Assembly (NCBI RefSeq): GCF_001050035.1
Contig: NZ_CVTA01000062.1
Span: forward strand, 1 to 64,000
Length of the DNA: 64,000 nucleotides
Source: Mycolicibacterium komanii
GTDB taxonomy: Bacteria; Actinomycetota; Actinomycetes; Mycobacteriales; Mycobacteriaceae
Reading direction: 5' to 3'
Shown here: positions 30,993 to 39,821 of the stretch, piece by piece
Position numbering within the stretch: the stretch's first letter is position 1
Layout: every line of letters starts with the position of its first letter
The notes under the pieces: model-generated
The model's database searches: none
What the model was told of the DNA's origin: nothing
What the model saw: only the letters and a program-made list of their open reading frames with translations
Program-made: the position numbers and the translations under genes

Positions 30993-31660
30993 GACGGCAA
31001 CCCCGCTGAAGTGGTGTCGGGCCAACGGTTTTCGGCGACGAATTCGGTCAATGGCCGACCGGTTGTCCATTCGTCGATCTCCAGCTGGGGACGATCCGGG
31101 AAGTCGGGCACCGGGCCGAGGCACAGGATCGCGACGGGCTCGGCGCCGTCCGGCATGTGCAGCAATTCCGCGAGCCTCCCCGGATCGAAGATCGACACCC
31201 AGCCCATGCCCAGACCCTCTGCGCGGGCGGCCAGCCACAGGTTCTGTATCGCGCAGGAGACCGACGCCAGATCCATGTGCGGCAGGGTGCGGCGCCCGAA
31301 CACATGCTGCTGACGACCATCGCCGAGCGCGACGACGAGAAGTTCGGCGCATTCGGAGATTCCTTCGACCTTGAGCGCCAGGAACTCCTCGCCGCGTGGC
31401 CCCAAGGCCTCGGCGGTGCGCACGCGCTCGTCATCGACAAGATCGCGAATGCGTCGGCGCAACCCACCGTCGGTGATCCGGATGAACCGCCACGGCTGCA
31501 TCAGCCCGACGCTCGGCGCGGCGTGGGCGGCCTGCAGCAGCCGGGCCAGCACGTCCTCGGGCACCACCGCGCCGGACACGAACCGACGCATGTCGCGGCG
31601 CTCGGCTATCACCCGGTAGACCGCGCGGCGTTCCTCGACGTCGAACGCGTGCTGGTTCAC
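30989..31660 (-). CDS. bluB: BluB, 5,6-dimethylbenzimidazole synthase
   Basis: This 223-aa flavin-destroying nitroreductase-fold enzyme makes the lower ligand of B12 from reduced FMN. ERRAVYRVIAERRDMRRF, AAPSVGLMQPWRFI, LKVEGISE and SVSCAIQNLWLAARAEGLGMGWVS match BluB rather than generic nitroreductases. GTG 31660 lies 6 nt after a TAAGCT -10. It leads an operon with pxpA and is divergent from znuA. Confidence 0.9.
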   Translation of the reverse strand: MNQHAFDVEERRAVYRVIAERRDMRRFVSGAVVPEDVLARLLQAAHAAPSVGLMQPWRFIRITDGGLRRRIRDLVDDERVRTAEALGPRGEEFLALKVEGISECAELLVVALGDGRQQHVFGRRTLPHMDLASVSCAIQNLWLAARAEGLGMGWVSIFDPGRLAELLHMPDGAEPVAILCLGPVPDFPDRPQLEIDEWTTGRPLTEFVAENRWPDTTSAGLPS

Positions 31661-31666
31661 GCGGCC

Positions 31667-31672
31667 AGCTTA
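31667..31672 (-). promoter_or_regulatory. -10 TAAGCT, leaderless bluB promoter
   Basis: On the - strand TAAGCT ends 6 nt before GTG 31660. Confidence 0.55.
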
Positions 31673-31730
31673 GGCGTCCGGCGTGGCCCAACCGCGGTGG
31701 CGGCGCGGTCGGGTCAGCGCACATTAATGG

Positions 31731-31747
31731 AAACGGTTATCGTTATC
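31731..31747. promoter_or_regulatory. Zur/Fur-like operator over the znuA -10
   Basis: AACG (31732-31735) and CGTT (31741-31744) form an inverted repeat with a 5-nt centre, within AAACGGTTATCGTTATC. This resembles AT-rich Fur/Zur-family sites. It covers TATCGT (31738-31743), a -10 that ends 7 nt before znuA GTG 31751, so binding would block transcription. Zinc control is inferred from the znu genes. Confidence 0.55.
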
Positions 31748-31750
31748 GCT

Positions 31751-32680
31751 GTGAAGTCGCCTCGCATCGCCCGCACGATCGTCGCCGCTCTGGTGCTTGT
31801 CGCGCCGTTCGGCGTGGCGGCATGCGCCGATGGTGACGATCGGTCCCAGGAGACCAGCGGCGATCCGTGCCCGGTGCGGCCGGTCGACGTCGTCGTCAGC
31901 GTGGACCAGTGGGGCGGCATCGTCTCCCAGCTGGGCGGGGGCTGCGCGAACGTCGAGACCGTGCTCGCCGGCTCGTCGGTCGACCCCCACGACTTCGAGC
32001 CCGCGCCCTCGGATGCCGCCAAGTTCGAGGGCGCCCAGCTGGTGGTCCTCAACGGCGGGCACTACGACGAGTGGGCGGCCAAGCTCGCCGCCAACACCGC
32101 CCCCGATGCGCCGGTGGTGACGGCGCTCGGCGCCGAAGCCGGGGGCGACGCGAACCCGCATGCCTGGTACGACCCGGCGGCGGTGACCGCGCTCGCCGAC
32201 TCGGTCACCGCGCGACTGCGTCAACTGGCACCGGACGCGGCGGGGTACTTCGACGAGCGTCGCGACGTGCTCGCGCAGAACCTCGAGCCGTACCATGACC
32301 TCATCGAATCCCTGAAGGCCAAAGCGTCCGGCAAGAGCTACGCGGCGACCGAGACCTCGTTCGACGACATGGGCGCGGCGCTCGGTCTGGCCGACCGCAC
32401 CCCGCGCGGCTATCAGATCGCAGCGTCCAACGATTCCGAACCGTCGCCCGCCGACCTCGACGCGTTCCTCAAACTGCTGGCCGACCGCGGCGTCGACGTC
32501 CTGATCTACAACGTGCAGACAGAAGGCGCAGTGCCGCAACAGCTTCGGGCGGCTGCCGATCAGTCGGGGGTCCCGGTGGTCGAGATCACCGAAACCGTGC
32601 CGCCGGATGCCGATTCGTTCGAGAGTTGGCAGGTGAACCAGTTGGTCGCGCTCGGCGAGGCGCTCGGTGTCGGAACCTGA
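31751..32680 (+). CDS. znuA: ZnuA-type metal-binding lipoprotein
   Basis: This 309-aa solute-binding protein has a signal peptide with lipobox VAAC. Conserved metal His residues appear in DPHDFEPAPSD, NGGHYDEW and ANPHAWYDP, and an acidic ligand in the C-terminal part. It lacks the His-rich loop of some zinc binders, so manganese cannot be excluded. GTG 31751 fits the leaderless promoter; an in-frame ATG at 31727 would start within the operator. It overlaps znuC by 14 bp. Confidence 0.9.
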   Translation: MKSPRIARTIVAALVLVAPFGVAACADGDDRSQETSGDPCPVRPVDVVVSVDQWGGIVSQLGGGCANVETVLAGSSVDPHDFEPAPSDAAKFEGAQLVVLNGGHYDEWAAKLAANTAPDAPVVTALGAEAGGDANPHAWYDPAAVTALADSVTARLRQLAPDAAGYFDERRDVLAQNLEPYHDLIESLKAKASGKSYAATETSFDDMGAALGLADRTPRGYQIAASNDSEPSPADLDAFLKLLADRGVDVLIYNVQTEGAVPQQLRAAADQSGVPVVEITETVPPDADSFESWQVNQLVALGEALGVGT

Positions 32681-33458
32681 CGTGTCACCCGGCGCCGACC
32701 AGGCGGCGCTGTCCTTCGACGACGTCAGCGCGGCCCGCGGCGGCCGGCTGATCTGGTCGGAGGCGACGTTCGAGGTGCCCGCCGGCGGCATCGTCGCGGT
32801 CATCGGGTCGAACGGGGCGGGCAAGACGACGCTGCTGCAAATCGTGCTCGGCCTCGTTCCACCGGCATCCGGACACGTCCGCGTCTTCGGCGAGCCGGCC
32901 GGTGCGCTGAACAAGTCCATCGGTTACGTCCCGCAGAACTACGCGTCGGCCTCCGGTGAGGCGATCCGCGCGCGCGACGCCGTGATGCTCGGCCTCATCG
33001 GACACCGGTGGGGCTTTCGCTGGCCGAGCCGCGAGGACAACGAGCGCGTGGACCGGGTGCTCGCCGCCGTCGACGCGACCGAGGTGGCGGACAAGCGGCT
33101 GTCCCAGCTGTCCGGTGGTCAGCGCCAGCGGGTCGCGCTGGCCGAGGCGCTGGTCTCCAAACCCGGCATGTTGATCCTCGACGAGCCACTGGCCGCGCTC
33201 GATCTGCGCAGCCAGCGCGAGATCGTCGCCGTGCTCGACCGGATCAGCAAGGAGTTCGGGGTGACGATCCTGGTCGTCGCGCACGACCTCAACCCGCTGC
33301 TGGGCGTGCTGACCAGCGCCATCTATCTGCTCGACGGGCACGCGCATTTCGACGCCTTCGACGGCGTCGTCGACGAGGAACTGCTGAGCCACCTCTACGG
33401 CACCCGGGTGGAAGTCGTGCACACACCGCAGGGCGAGCTGTACATGCGGAGGACGTGA
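32667..33458 (+). CDS. znuC: ZnuC-type metal ABC transporter ATPase
   Basis: This 263-aa ATPase has Walker A GSNGAGKTT, a Q-loop in GYVPQNY, the signature LSGGQRQRVALAEAL, Walker B MLILDEPLAALD and a switch His in VVAHDLNP. It starts at GTG 32667 within the end of znuA and overlaps the permease by 1 nt. It forms a complete transporter with its neighbours. Confidence 0.95.
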   Translation: MSEPDVSPGADQAALSFDDVSAARGGRLIWSEATFEVPAGGIVAVIGSNGAGKTTLLQIVLGLVPPASGHVRVFGEPAGALNKSIGYVPQNYASASGEAIRARDAVMLGLIGHRWGFRWPSREDNERVDRVLAAVDATEVADKRLSQLSGGQRQRVALAEALVSKPGMLILDEPLAALDLRSQREIVAVLDRISKEFGVTILVVAHDLNPLLGVLTSAIYLLDGHAHFDAFDGVVDEELLSHLYGTRVEVVHTPQGELYMRRT

Positions 33459-34324
33459 TGAACACGACCATCGTCGCGCTCGGCTACCAAGAGAACTGGT
33501 TTCAGATCATGACGTCGGCGTTCATGCGCAACGCCCTGATCGGCGGCACGATCGTCGCGCTCGCCGCCGGGCTCATCGGCTACTTCGTCGTCGTGCGCAA
33601 CACGGCGTTCGCCGCCCACGCGCTCGCCCACATCGGGCTGCCGGGGGCGACCGGCGCGGTGTTGGTCGGCGTGCCCGTCGGGGTGGGCCTCGGGGTGTTC
33701 TGCATCGGCGGGGCCCTGGTGATCGGCGCGCTGGGCCGCCGGGCGGCCGACCGCGAGGTCGCCACGGGAACCGTCCTGGCCATGGCGACCGGCCTCGGGT
33801 TGTTCTTCAACTCGATGGCGACCAAGAGCTCGAGCACTTTGACCAACGTGCTGTTCGGCAATCTGCTGGCGATCTCGCGCCAACAGATCACGATGTTCGC
33901 GGTGCTGCTCGCGGTGCTGGCGCTCTGCGTCGCGGTGATCTACCGGCCGCTGCTGTTCACCTCGGTCAACGCCCAGGTCGCCGACGCAAAGGGAGTACCG
34001 GTGCGCGCCCTGTCGGTGGCGTTCATGGCGCTGCTCGGCCTGGCGGTGACGATGGCGGTCCAGGCGGTCGGAACGCTGCTGCTGTTCGCGTTGGTGGTCA
34101 CTCCGGCGGCCGCGGCGATCATGCTGACCCCGCGACCGGGCAGCGCAATCGCCCTGTCCACGGGGTTCAGCCTCGCCGCGGTGTGGGCGGGTCTCGGACT
34201 GTCGGCGATGTTCAACGCGCCGCCCAGCTTCGTCATCGTCACGGTCGCGTGCAGCATCTGGGCCGTGGTGTGGGCAGGGCAGCGAGGCCTGCGACAAACC
34301 GCCGATCGGGTGCTGGTCACCTAG
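33458..34324 (+). CDS. znuB: ZnuB-type metal ABC transporter permease
   Basis: This 288-aa ABC-3 family permease has about eight membrane segments. AFAAHALAHIGLPGATGAVL is the conserved EAA-like coupling loop region of this family. ATG 33458 follows GCGGAGG and overlaps the znuC stop (TGATG). The frame open upstream through znuC is not coding. Confidence 0.95.
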   Translation: MNTTIVALGYQENWFQIMTSAFMRNALIGGTIVALAAGLIGYFVVVRNTAFAAHALAHIGLPGATGAVLVGVPVGVGLGVFCIGGALVIGALGRRAADREVATGTVLAMATGLGLFFNSMATKSSSTLTNVLFGNLLAISRQQITMFAVLLAVLALCVAVIYRPLLFTSVNAQVADAKGVPVRALSVAFMALLGLAVTMAVQAVGTLLLFALVVTPAAAAIMLTPRPGSAIALSTGFSLAAVWAGLGLSAMFNAPPSFVIVTVACSIWAVVWAGQRGLRQTADRVLVT

Positions 34325-34342
34325 GCTCGTGGCGCGGTCGGC

Positions 34343-34348
34343 TACCCT
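34343..34348 (+). promoter_or_regulatory. -10 TACCCT, leaderless promoter of the LacI-type regulator
   Basis: TACCCT ends 8 nt before ATG 34357, separating this gene from the znu operon. Confidence 0.55.
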
Positions 34349-34356
34349 CACGGAGC

Positions 34357-35457
34357 ATGCCGAGGAGTCCCACGCCGCGACGGCGTGCCACGCTGGCTTC
34401 TCTGGCCGCCGAGCTGAAGGTCTCGCGCACCACGATCTCCAACGCCTACAACCGGCCGGACCAGTTGTCGGCGGAACTTCGCGAACAGGTGCTCGCCACC
34501 GCCAAGCGGCTGGGGTACCCGGGGCCGGACCCGGTGGCGCGCTCGCTGCGGACCCGCAAGGCCGGTGCTGTCGGGCTGATGATCACCGAACCGCTCAACT
34601 ACTCGTTCAGCGATCCGGCGGCGCTGGACTTCGTCGCGGGCCTGGCCGAATCGTGTGAAGAGGCCGGGCAGGGGCTGCTGCTCGTGGCGATCGGGCCCAA
34701 GCGCAGCGTCAGCGACGGCACCGCGGCGATCCTCGCCGCCGGAGTGGACGGTTTCGCCGTCTACTCCTCCTCCGACGACGACCCGTATCTGGCGATCGTT
34801 CGGCAGCGGCACCTCCCGATGGTGGTGGTCGACCAACCCAAGGACGTGCCGGGCGCCTCGCGGGTGTGCATCGACGACCGCGGTGCAATGCGCCGGCTCG
34901 CCGAACACGTTGTGCAACTTGGTCATCGGGAGATCGCTGTGCTGACGATGAGGCTCGGACGCGACCGGCCGGATGGTGGGCCGGGGTCGACGGTCGCCGA
35001 TCCCGAACGGCTGCAGACCCCGCATTTTCACGTGCAGCGGGAGCGCATCGCGGGGGTGCGCGATGCGATGAGCGGGGCCGGGCTCGACCCGGAATCGCTG
35101 ACCGTGGTGGAAAGCTACGAGCACCTACCCACGTCGGGCGGGGAGGCCGCCGAGGTCGCCCTGGCCGCCAACCCCCGGCTGACCGCCTTGATGTGCACGG
35201 CGGATGTGCTGGCACTCTCGGCGATGGACTACCTACGGGCACACGGCATTTACGTACCCGGGCAGATGACGGTCACCGGCTTCGACGGAGTGCCCGAGGC
35301 GTTGCGGCGTGGCCTGGCCACGGTTGTCCAACCCAGCATCGAGAAGGGGCGACGGGCGGGACGGCTGCTGCATCAGCCGCCGCGATCGGGTCTTCCGGTG
35401 GTCGAGGTGCTCGACACCGAGGTGGTCAGAGGCCGCACCGCCGTTCCGCCCGCGTAG
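34357..35457 (+). CDS. LacI-family transcriptional regulator (Rv3575c-like)
   Basis: This 366-aa repressor has an N-terminal helix-turn-helix (TLASLAAELKVSRTTISNAYN) with the LacI hinge (VARSLRTRKAGAVGL), then a periplasmic-binding-protein-like sensor domain ending at a conserved GFDGVPEA segment. The ligand and targets are unknown. Rv3575c lies next to kstR in M. tuberculosis; here otsB sits between. Its end is 4 bp from convergent otsB. Confidence 0.93.
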   Translation: MPRSPTPRRRATLASLAAELKVSRTTISNAYNRPDQLSAELREQVLATAKRLGYPGPDPVARSLRTRKAGAVGLMITEPLNYSFSDPAALDFVAGLAESCEEAGQGLLLVAIGPKRSVSDGTAAILAAGVDGFAVYSSSDDDPYLAIVRQRHLPMVVVDQPKDVPGASRVCIDDRGAMRRLAEHVVQLGHREIAVLTMRLGRDRPDGGPGSTVADPERLQTPHFHVQRERIAGVRDAMSGAGLDPESLTVVESYEHLPTSGGEAAEVALAANPRLTALMCTADVLALSAMDYLRAHGIYVPGQMTVTGFDGVPEALRRGLATVVQPSIEKGRRAGRLLHQPPRSGLPVVEVLDTEVVRGRTAVPPA

Positions 35458-35461
35458 ATCG

Positions 35462-36214
35462 TCAGGCGGAACGGTTGCGACGCGCGTCGAGGAGATACTT
35501 CAACGCCGTCGCAACGTCTTCCGGAGTGTCGACCCGGTAGGTCGCCAGGGTCTCTCCGGGGCCGACCTTTACGCCGACATCGACGCCGCCCAGTCGGCGG
35601 AACGCCTTCTCGTCGGTGACGTCATCGCCGAAAAACACCACAGCCGTGGCGTTTTCCTGTGATCGCAGGATGTCGATCGCCTCACCCTTGTCCGTCTGGA
35701 TCACGGCGAACTCGAGCACCGCCTTGCCTTCGGTGAGCTGCGCGTCCCAGTTCGTCGACGCCTCGCGTGCCTCGGTGAGCGCGGCCTCGCCGTCATCGGC
35801 CGAGGCGTTGCGCACGTGCAGGGCGACGCTGGCAGGTTTGGTCTCGACGGTCACACCCGGCCTGTCGGCCGCGATCTCGTTGAGCGCGGCGGTGATCCGT
35901 TGCAGCAGAGCGTCGTCGATCTCATGGGCGAAGCCGGAGTCGAACTCGGCGCCATGGCTGCCGACCAGATGCACCGACACGGGCAGCTGCGACAACTCGC
36001 GCAGGACTTCGAGCGCACGCCCGGAGATCAGCGCGGAGGCCGTCTCCGGGAGTTCGGCGAGCGCGGCCAGTGCGTCGGCTGCCTCGGCGAGCGGCCGCGC
36101 GTCGGTCGGGTTGCTCACGATCGGGGCCAGCGTGCCATCGAAATCGGAGGTGATCAGCAGCCGTGGTGTCGCGGCGGCCGCGGTGAGCGCGCGCTGCAGA
36201 TCCGCGGGAAGCAC
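35462..36214 (-). CDS. otsB: Trehalose-6-phosphate phosphatase (OtsB family)
   Basis: This 250-aa HAD phosphatase carries SDFDGTLAPI (the catalytic DxD), a SGR motif, a GSHGAE substrate loop, a Lys in DKGEA and FFGDDVTDEKAF, the OtsB pattern. It would dephosphorylate trehalose-6-phosphate. It begins two bases after the kstR stop, on the same strand. Its own -10, TAAGAT, lies 6 nt upstream within the last kstR codons, so it may be read both with kstR and alone. Confidence 0.9.
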   Translation of the reverse strand: MLPADLQRALTAAAATPRLLITSDFDGTLAPIVSNPTDARPLAEAADALAALAELPETASALISGRALEVLRELSQLPVSVHLVGSHGAEFDSGFAHEIDDALLQRITAALNEIAADRPGVTVETKPASVALHVRNASADDGEAALTEAREASTNWDAQLTEGKAVLEFAVIQTDKGEAIDILRSQENATAVVFFGDDVTDEKAFRRLGGVDVGVKVGPGETLATYRVDTPEDVATALKYLLDARRNRSA

Positions 36215-36216
36215 GC

Positions 36217-36897
36217 CTAGATCTTAGGGTGCTCCCCGTCGCCGATCAGCAGCCGCACCGCGAGGTCCAGCCGCTTGCTGACGTCGGTCGCCGACGCGCG
36301 CCGGGTCAGCCAGGCGAGGAGGTTCGACAACCACACGTCGGAGATGACGCGCGCGATGTGGTACTGGTCCTCGGTCGGCTCACCGTCGCTCATGGCGCGG
36401 GCGAACATCGAGTCCATCAGCTTGCCGACATGGTCGACCTCGCCGGCCGCCGACGCGTCGGCGAACACGAACGCGCGCGTCATGGCCTCGGTCAGCAGCG
36501 GATTGCGCTGCATCGCGCGGTTGAGCTTGCCCACCATGATGTTCAGCCGCTGATAAGGCGTGCCACCCGACAGCGAAGCCCGGTCGGTCTTAGCGTCGAT
36601 GCGTTCGAACTCGCGTCCCAACGCGGAAACCAGCAGGTGAACCTTGGACGGGAAGTACCGGTAGAGGGTGCCGACCGCGACGTCGGCCCGCTCGGCGACG
36701 GCGCGCATCTGGACGGCCTCGTAGCCGCCCTTGGAGGCGATGGCCAGGGTGGCGTCCAGGATGCGTTTGCGACGCTCGCGCTGGGCTTCCGAACCGAGCT
36801 CAGACTCGGACAGGACCGCCACGTTCATCACCTGACGCGGTCGGGTCTCCGACCCCGAGCCCGGGTTGGCGGCTGCTGGCTGAGACGGGCCGGACAT
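36217..36897 (-). CDS. kstR: KstR, TetR-family repressor of cholesterol catabolism
   Basis: This 226-aa repressor has a TetR HTH in the N-terminal part (MRAVAERADVAVGTLYRYFPSK) and a large ligand domain closely matching M. tuberculosis KstR (NRAMQRNPLLTEAMTRAFVFAD). KstR is released by 3-oxo-cholestenoyl-CoA. ATG 36897, with AAGGAG upstream, is preferred; the conserved core starts near MNVAVLSESELGSEAQRE, so a shorter form from 36828 is possible. It is divergent from fadE34, with a KstR box in the gap. Confidence 0.95.
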   Translation of the reverse strand: MSGPSQPAAANPGSGSETRPRQVMNVAVLSESELGSEAQRERRKRILDATLAIASKGGYEAVQMRAVAERADVAVGTLYRYFPSKVHLLVSALGREFERIDAKTDRASLSGGTPYQRLNIMVGKLNRAMQRNPLLTEAMTRAFVFADASAAGEVDHVGKLMDSMFARAMSDGEPTEDQYHIARVISDVWLSNLLAWLTRRASATDVSKRLDLAVRLLIGDGEHPKI

Positions 36898-37039
36898 GCG
36901 GCGGGCTTCTCCTTCGTGACGCGTTATCGCTGGAAACGATACGCATGCCGATGCACTTTTTCTCACCTCGATGCCCGCGTTGGCACCGACGTGTCCTGCT
37001 GTAATGGCGGTCGACTTGACGGTCGGTCGCTGGCACTAT

Positions 37040-37053
37040 TAGAACACGTTCTA
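37040..37053. promoter_or_regulatory. KstR box in the kstR-fadE34 intergenic region
   Basis: TAGAACACGTTCTA fits the KstR operator pattern TnnAACnnGTTnnA exactly. It lies 43 bp before fadE34 and about 143 bp before kstR, so it can serve fadE34 and kstR autoregulation. Confidence 0.85.
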
Positions 37054-37095
37054 GTGAGGAGCACCGCCTTCTCACCCAATAGCTAGGAGTGGACG

Positions 37096-39240
37096 GTGTC
37101 ACTCGCATCCCCAGGGACCATCGCCGACGACCAGTCAGCCGTACGGGAGCTGGTTCGTGACTGGGCAAGCGCTTCCGGTGTCATCGCCGCTGCGCGCGAC
37201 GTCGAGCAGGGGCAGAGCGACGCGTGGCGTCGCCCCTACGGCGGGCTCGCCGAACTCGGGATCTTCGGGGTGGCGTTGCCCGAAGAACACGGCGGTGCGG
37301 ACGGCACGGTCGACGACTTGTGCGCGATGGTCGACGAGGCGGCCGCGGCGCTGGTGCCGGGTCCGGTCGCCACGACCGCGCTGGCCACGCTGGTGCTCGA
37401 ATCGTCCGAGATACTGCAGGCCCTGGCCTCGGGGGAGCGCGTCGCCGGGGTGGCGCTGACGGCCGATGTCCGGTTCGCCGACGGCCGCGCTTCGGGCACC
37501 GCCGAGTATGTGCTCGGTGCCGACGAGGCGGGGGTGCTGCTGCTGCCGGCAGGCGACGGGTTCGTCGTCGTCGATGCCGGCGCGGACGGCGTTTCCGTCG
37601 ACCCGCTCAAGGCCACCGACTTCTCCCGGCCGCTGGCGCGCGTGGTGCTCGATAACGCACCCGCCGAGGCGGTCGGTGCGCCCGCGCAACGGGTGATCGA
37701 CATCGCGGCAACCGTCATGTCAGCCGAGGCGGCAGGCCTGGCGCGCTGGGCATTGCAGACCGCAACCGAGTACGCGAAGGTGCGCGAGCAGTTCGGCAAG
37801 CCGATCGGCAGTTTTCAGGCCATCAAGCACATGTGCGCCGAGATGCTGCTGCGGTCCGAACAGGCGTCGGTGGCCGCAACCGATGCAGCACGAGCCGTCG
37901 CCGAGGGCGACGAGAACCAGCTGTCGATCGCCGCGGCGGTGGCGGCCGCCGTCGGCATCGACGCCGCCAAGGCCAACGCCAAGGACTGCATCCAGGTGTT
38001 GGGCGGCATCGGGATCACGTGGGAACACGACGCGCATCTGTACCTGCGCCGCGCTTACGGCATCGCGCAATTCCTTTCGGGTGCGCAACGCTGGCTGCGC
38101 CGGGTGGCGGCGCTCACGCAACAGGGTGTGCGCCGCGACCTGCAGATCGACCTCGAGTCGGTGGCCGATCTGCGTCCCGAAATCGCCTCGGCTGTCGCGG
38201 AAATCGCCGCGCTGCCGGTCGAGAAGCAACAGGCTGCGCTGGCCGACGCGGGCCTGCAGGCGCCGCACTGGCCCAAGCCGTACGGCCGTGGGGCCGGTCC
38301 CGCCGAGCAGCTGCTGATAGACCAGGAGCTGGCGGCGGCAGGTGTGGCACGGCCCGACCTGGTGATCGGATGGTGGGCCGCCCCAACGATTCTCGAGCAT
38401 GGCACGCCGGAGCAGATCGAAAAATTTGTCCCCGCCACGCTTCGGGGTGAACTGCTCTGGTGTCAGCTGTTCTCGGAGCCGGGCGCCGGCTCGGATTTGG
38501 CGGCGTTGCGCACCAAAGCCATACGCGTGGACGACGCGTCCGCGAGCGGCGCAAAGGGCTCGGGATGGAAGCTGACCGGCCAGAAGGTGTGGACTTCCGC
38601 GGCGCACAAGGCCGCGTGGGGCGTGTGCCTGGCGCGCACCGATCCGGATGCGCCGAAACACAAGGGAATCACGTACTTCCTCGTCGACATGTCCTCACCG
38701 GGTATCGACATTCGTCCGCTGCGCGAGATCACCGGCGACAACCTGTTCAACGAGGTCTTCTTCGACGAGGTCTTCGTGCCGGATGAGATGGTCGTCGGTC
38801 AGGTCAACGACGGATGGCGGCTGGCCCGCACCACGCTTGCCAACGAGCGCGTCGCGATGGCGCACGGCACGGCCTTGGGCAACCCGATGGAGGAGTTGCT
38901 CAAGCAGATCGCCACGCTGGACTTCGACGTGGCCGGTCAGGATCGACTCGGATCATTGATCGTGGCGGCCCAGGTCGGCTCGCTGCTGGATCAGAAGATC
39001 GCCGAACTCGCTGTGGGAGGCCAGGATCCGGGCCCGCAGGCCAGCGCTCGCAAGCTGATCGGTGTGCGCTACCGCCAAGCCCTTGCCGAGTTGCGGATGG
39101 AGCTCTCCGACGGCGGCGGCGTGGTCGAGAACTCGACGGTGTTCGACTTCCTCAACACCCGCTGCCTGACCATCGCGGGCGGCACCGAGCAGATCCTGCT
39201 CACCCTTGCGGGCGAGCGGCTTCTCGGCCTGCCCCGCTAG
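37096..39240 (+). CDS. fadE34: FadE34, two-domain acyl-CoA dehydrogenase (steroid side chain)
   Basis: This 714-aa protein contains two fused acyl-CoA dehydrogenase units (about residues 1-345 and 355-714). This makes FadE34 (ChsE3) different from the heteromeric steroid ACADs of the cluster. The second half has the flavin-binding WCQLFSEPGAGSDLA and the ending GGTEQILLTLAGERLLGLPR. In M. tuberculosis it acts on C24 (five-carbon) side-chain steroid CoA esters. GTG 37096 follows AGGAG; a KstR box lies just upstream. Confidence 0.95.
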   Translation: MSLASPGTIADDQSAVRELVRDWASASGVIAAARDVEQGQSDAWRRPYGGLAELGIFGVALPEEHGGADGTVDDLCAMVDEAAAALVPGPVATTALATLVLESSEILQALASGERVAGVALTADVRFADGRASGTAEYVLGADEAGVLLLPAGDGFVVVDAGADGVSVDPLKATDFSRPLARVVLDNAPAEAVGAPAQRVIDIAATVMSAEAAGLARWALQTATEYAKVREQFGKPIGSFQAIKHMCAEMLLRSEQASVAATDAARAVAEGDENQLSIAAAVAAAVGIDAAKANAKDCIQVLGGIGITWEHDAHLYLRRAYGIAQFLSGAQRWLRRVAALTQQGVRRDLQIDLESVADLRPEIASAVAEIAALPVEKQQAALADAGLQAPHWPKPYGRGAGPAEQLLIDQELAAAGVARPDLVIGWWAAPTILEHGTPEQIEKFVPATLRGELLWCQLFSEPGAGSDLAALRTKAIRVDDASASGAKGSGWKLTGQKVWTSAAHKAAWGVCLARTDPDAPKHKGITYFLVDMSSPGIDIRPLREITGDNLFNEVFFDEVFVPDEMVVGQVNDGWRLARTTLANERVAMAHGTALGNPMEELLKQIATLDFDVAGQDRLGSLIVAAQVGSLLDQKIAELAVGGQDPGPQASARKLIGVRYRQALAELRMELSDGGGVVENSTVFDFLNTRCLTIAGGTEQILLTLAGERLLGLPR

Positions 39241-39782
39241 CTGAACGCGGCCTGCGCGCAGGCGTCCGGCGAGGTGATGTTGACCCCGCCGTAGACCACC
39301 TGGATGTGCGAGCACACGATCAGCGGCACGTCGGTCCGGGGTCCGCCCGTGCGTTGATCGACCGGCCAGGCGTTGCCGTGGAACCGGAACTTCTCCGGCG
39401 GTCCGCCACCGAAGTAGATCGTCGCGAATTCCACGTCGGTCAGCGATTTGAACGACCGGGTGTTCGGCGCATCGAAGGTGAAGTGAATGTACACGCCGCG
39501 GTCCATGGTGCGCAGCGTCGTGGTCTGACGCGCCCACAGGTCGCCGGGGAAGCCGAGAACATCTGGGCCACGGCGCAGATTGGCGTTTGCGTCGAACAGG
39601 CACATGGCCTGGGCCGCGATGCAGTTCGCGCTCACGTGCATCTCGAGGTTGGTAGCGGGGTCGACCGGAATCGACGCGTCCGCGGTGTCGACGGCCGCGA
39701 CCGCGTTGGTGGGCGACATGAGGGTCAGCGCCAGCAGCACCGCCGAGATCGCCGCAGCGACGCCGGTCAACCGGTTCGTCAC
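39237..39782 (-). CDS. Secreted protein (Rv3572-like)
   Basis: This 181-aa protein has a signal peptide (VTNRLTGVAAAISAVLLALT, cut near NAVAA) and no lipobox. The mature part has four Cys (NCIAAQAMC, VCSHIQ, DACAQ) that could form two disulfides. It is a conserved mycobacterial protein of unknown function located in the cholesterol region next to fadE34 and kshB. GTG 39782 has GGAAGGGAG upstream; a GTG five codons earlier overlaps that site. Its stop overlaps the fadE34 stop (CTAG). Confidence 0.85.
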   Translation of the reverse strand: MTNRLTGVAAAISAVLLALTLMSPTNAVAAVDTADASIPVDPATNLEMHVSANCIAAQAMCLFDANANLRRGPDVLGFPGDLWARQTTTLRTMDRGVYIHFTFDAPNTRSFKSLTDVEFATIYFGGGPPEKFRFHGNAWPVDQRTGGPRTDVPLIVCSHIQVVYGGVNITSPDACAQAAFS

Positions 39783-39821
39783 ATTGCTCCCTTCCACGTG
39801 CGGCGAATGCTAGCCCGCGCG

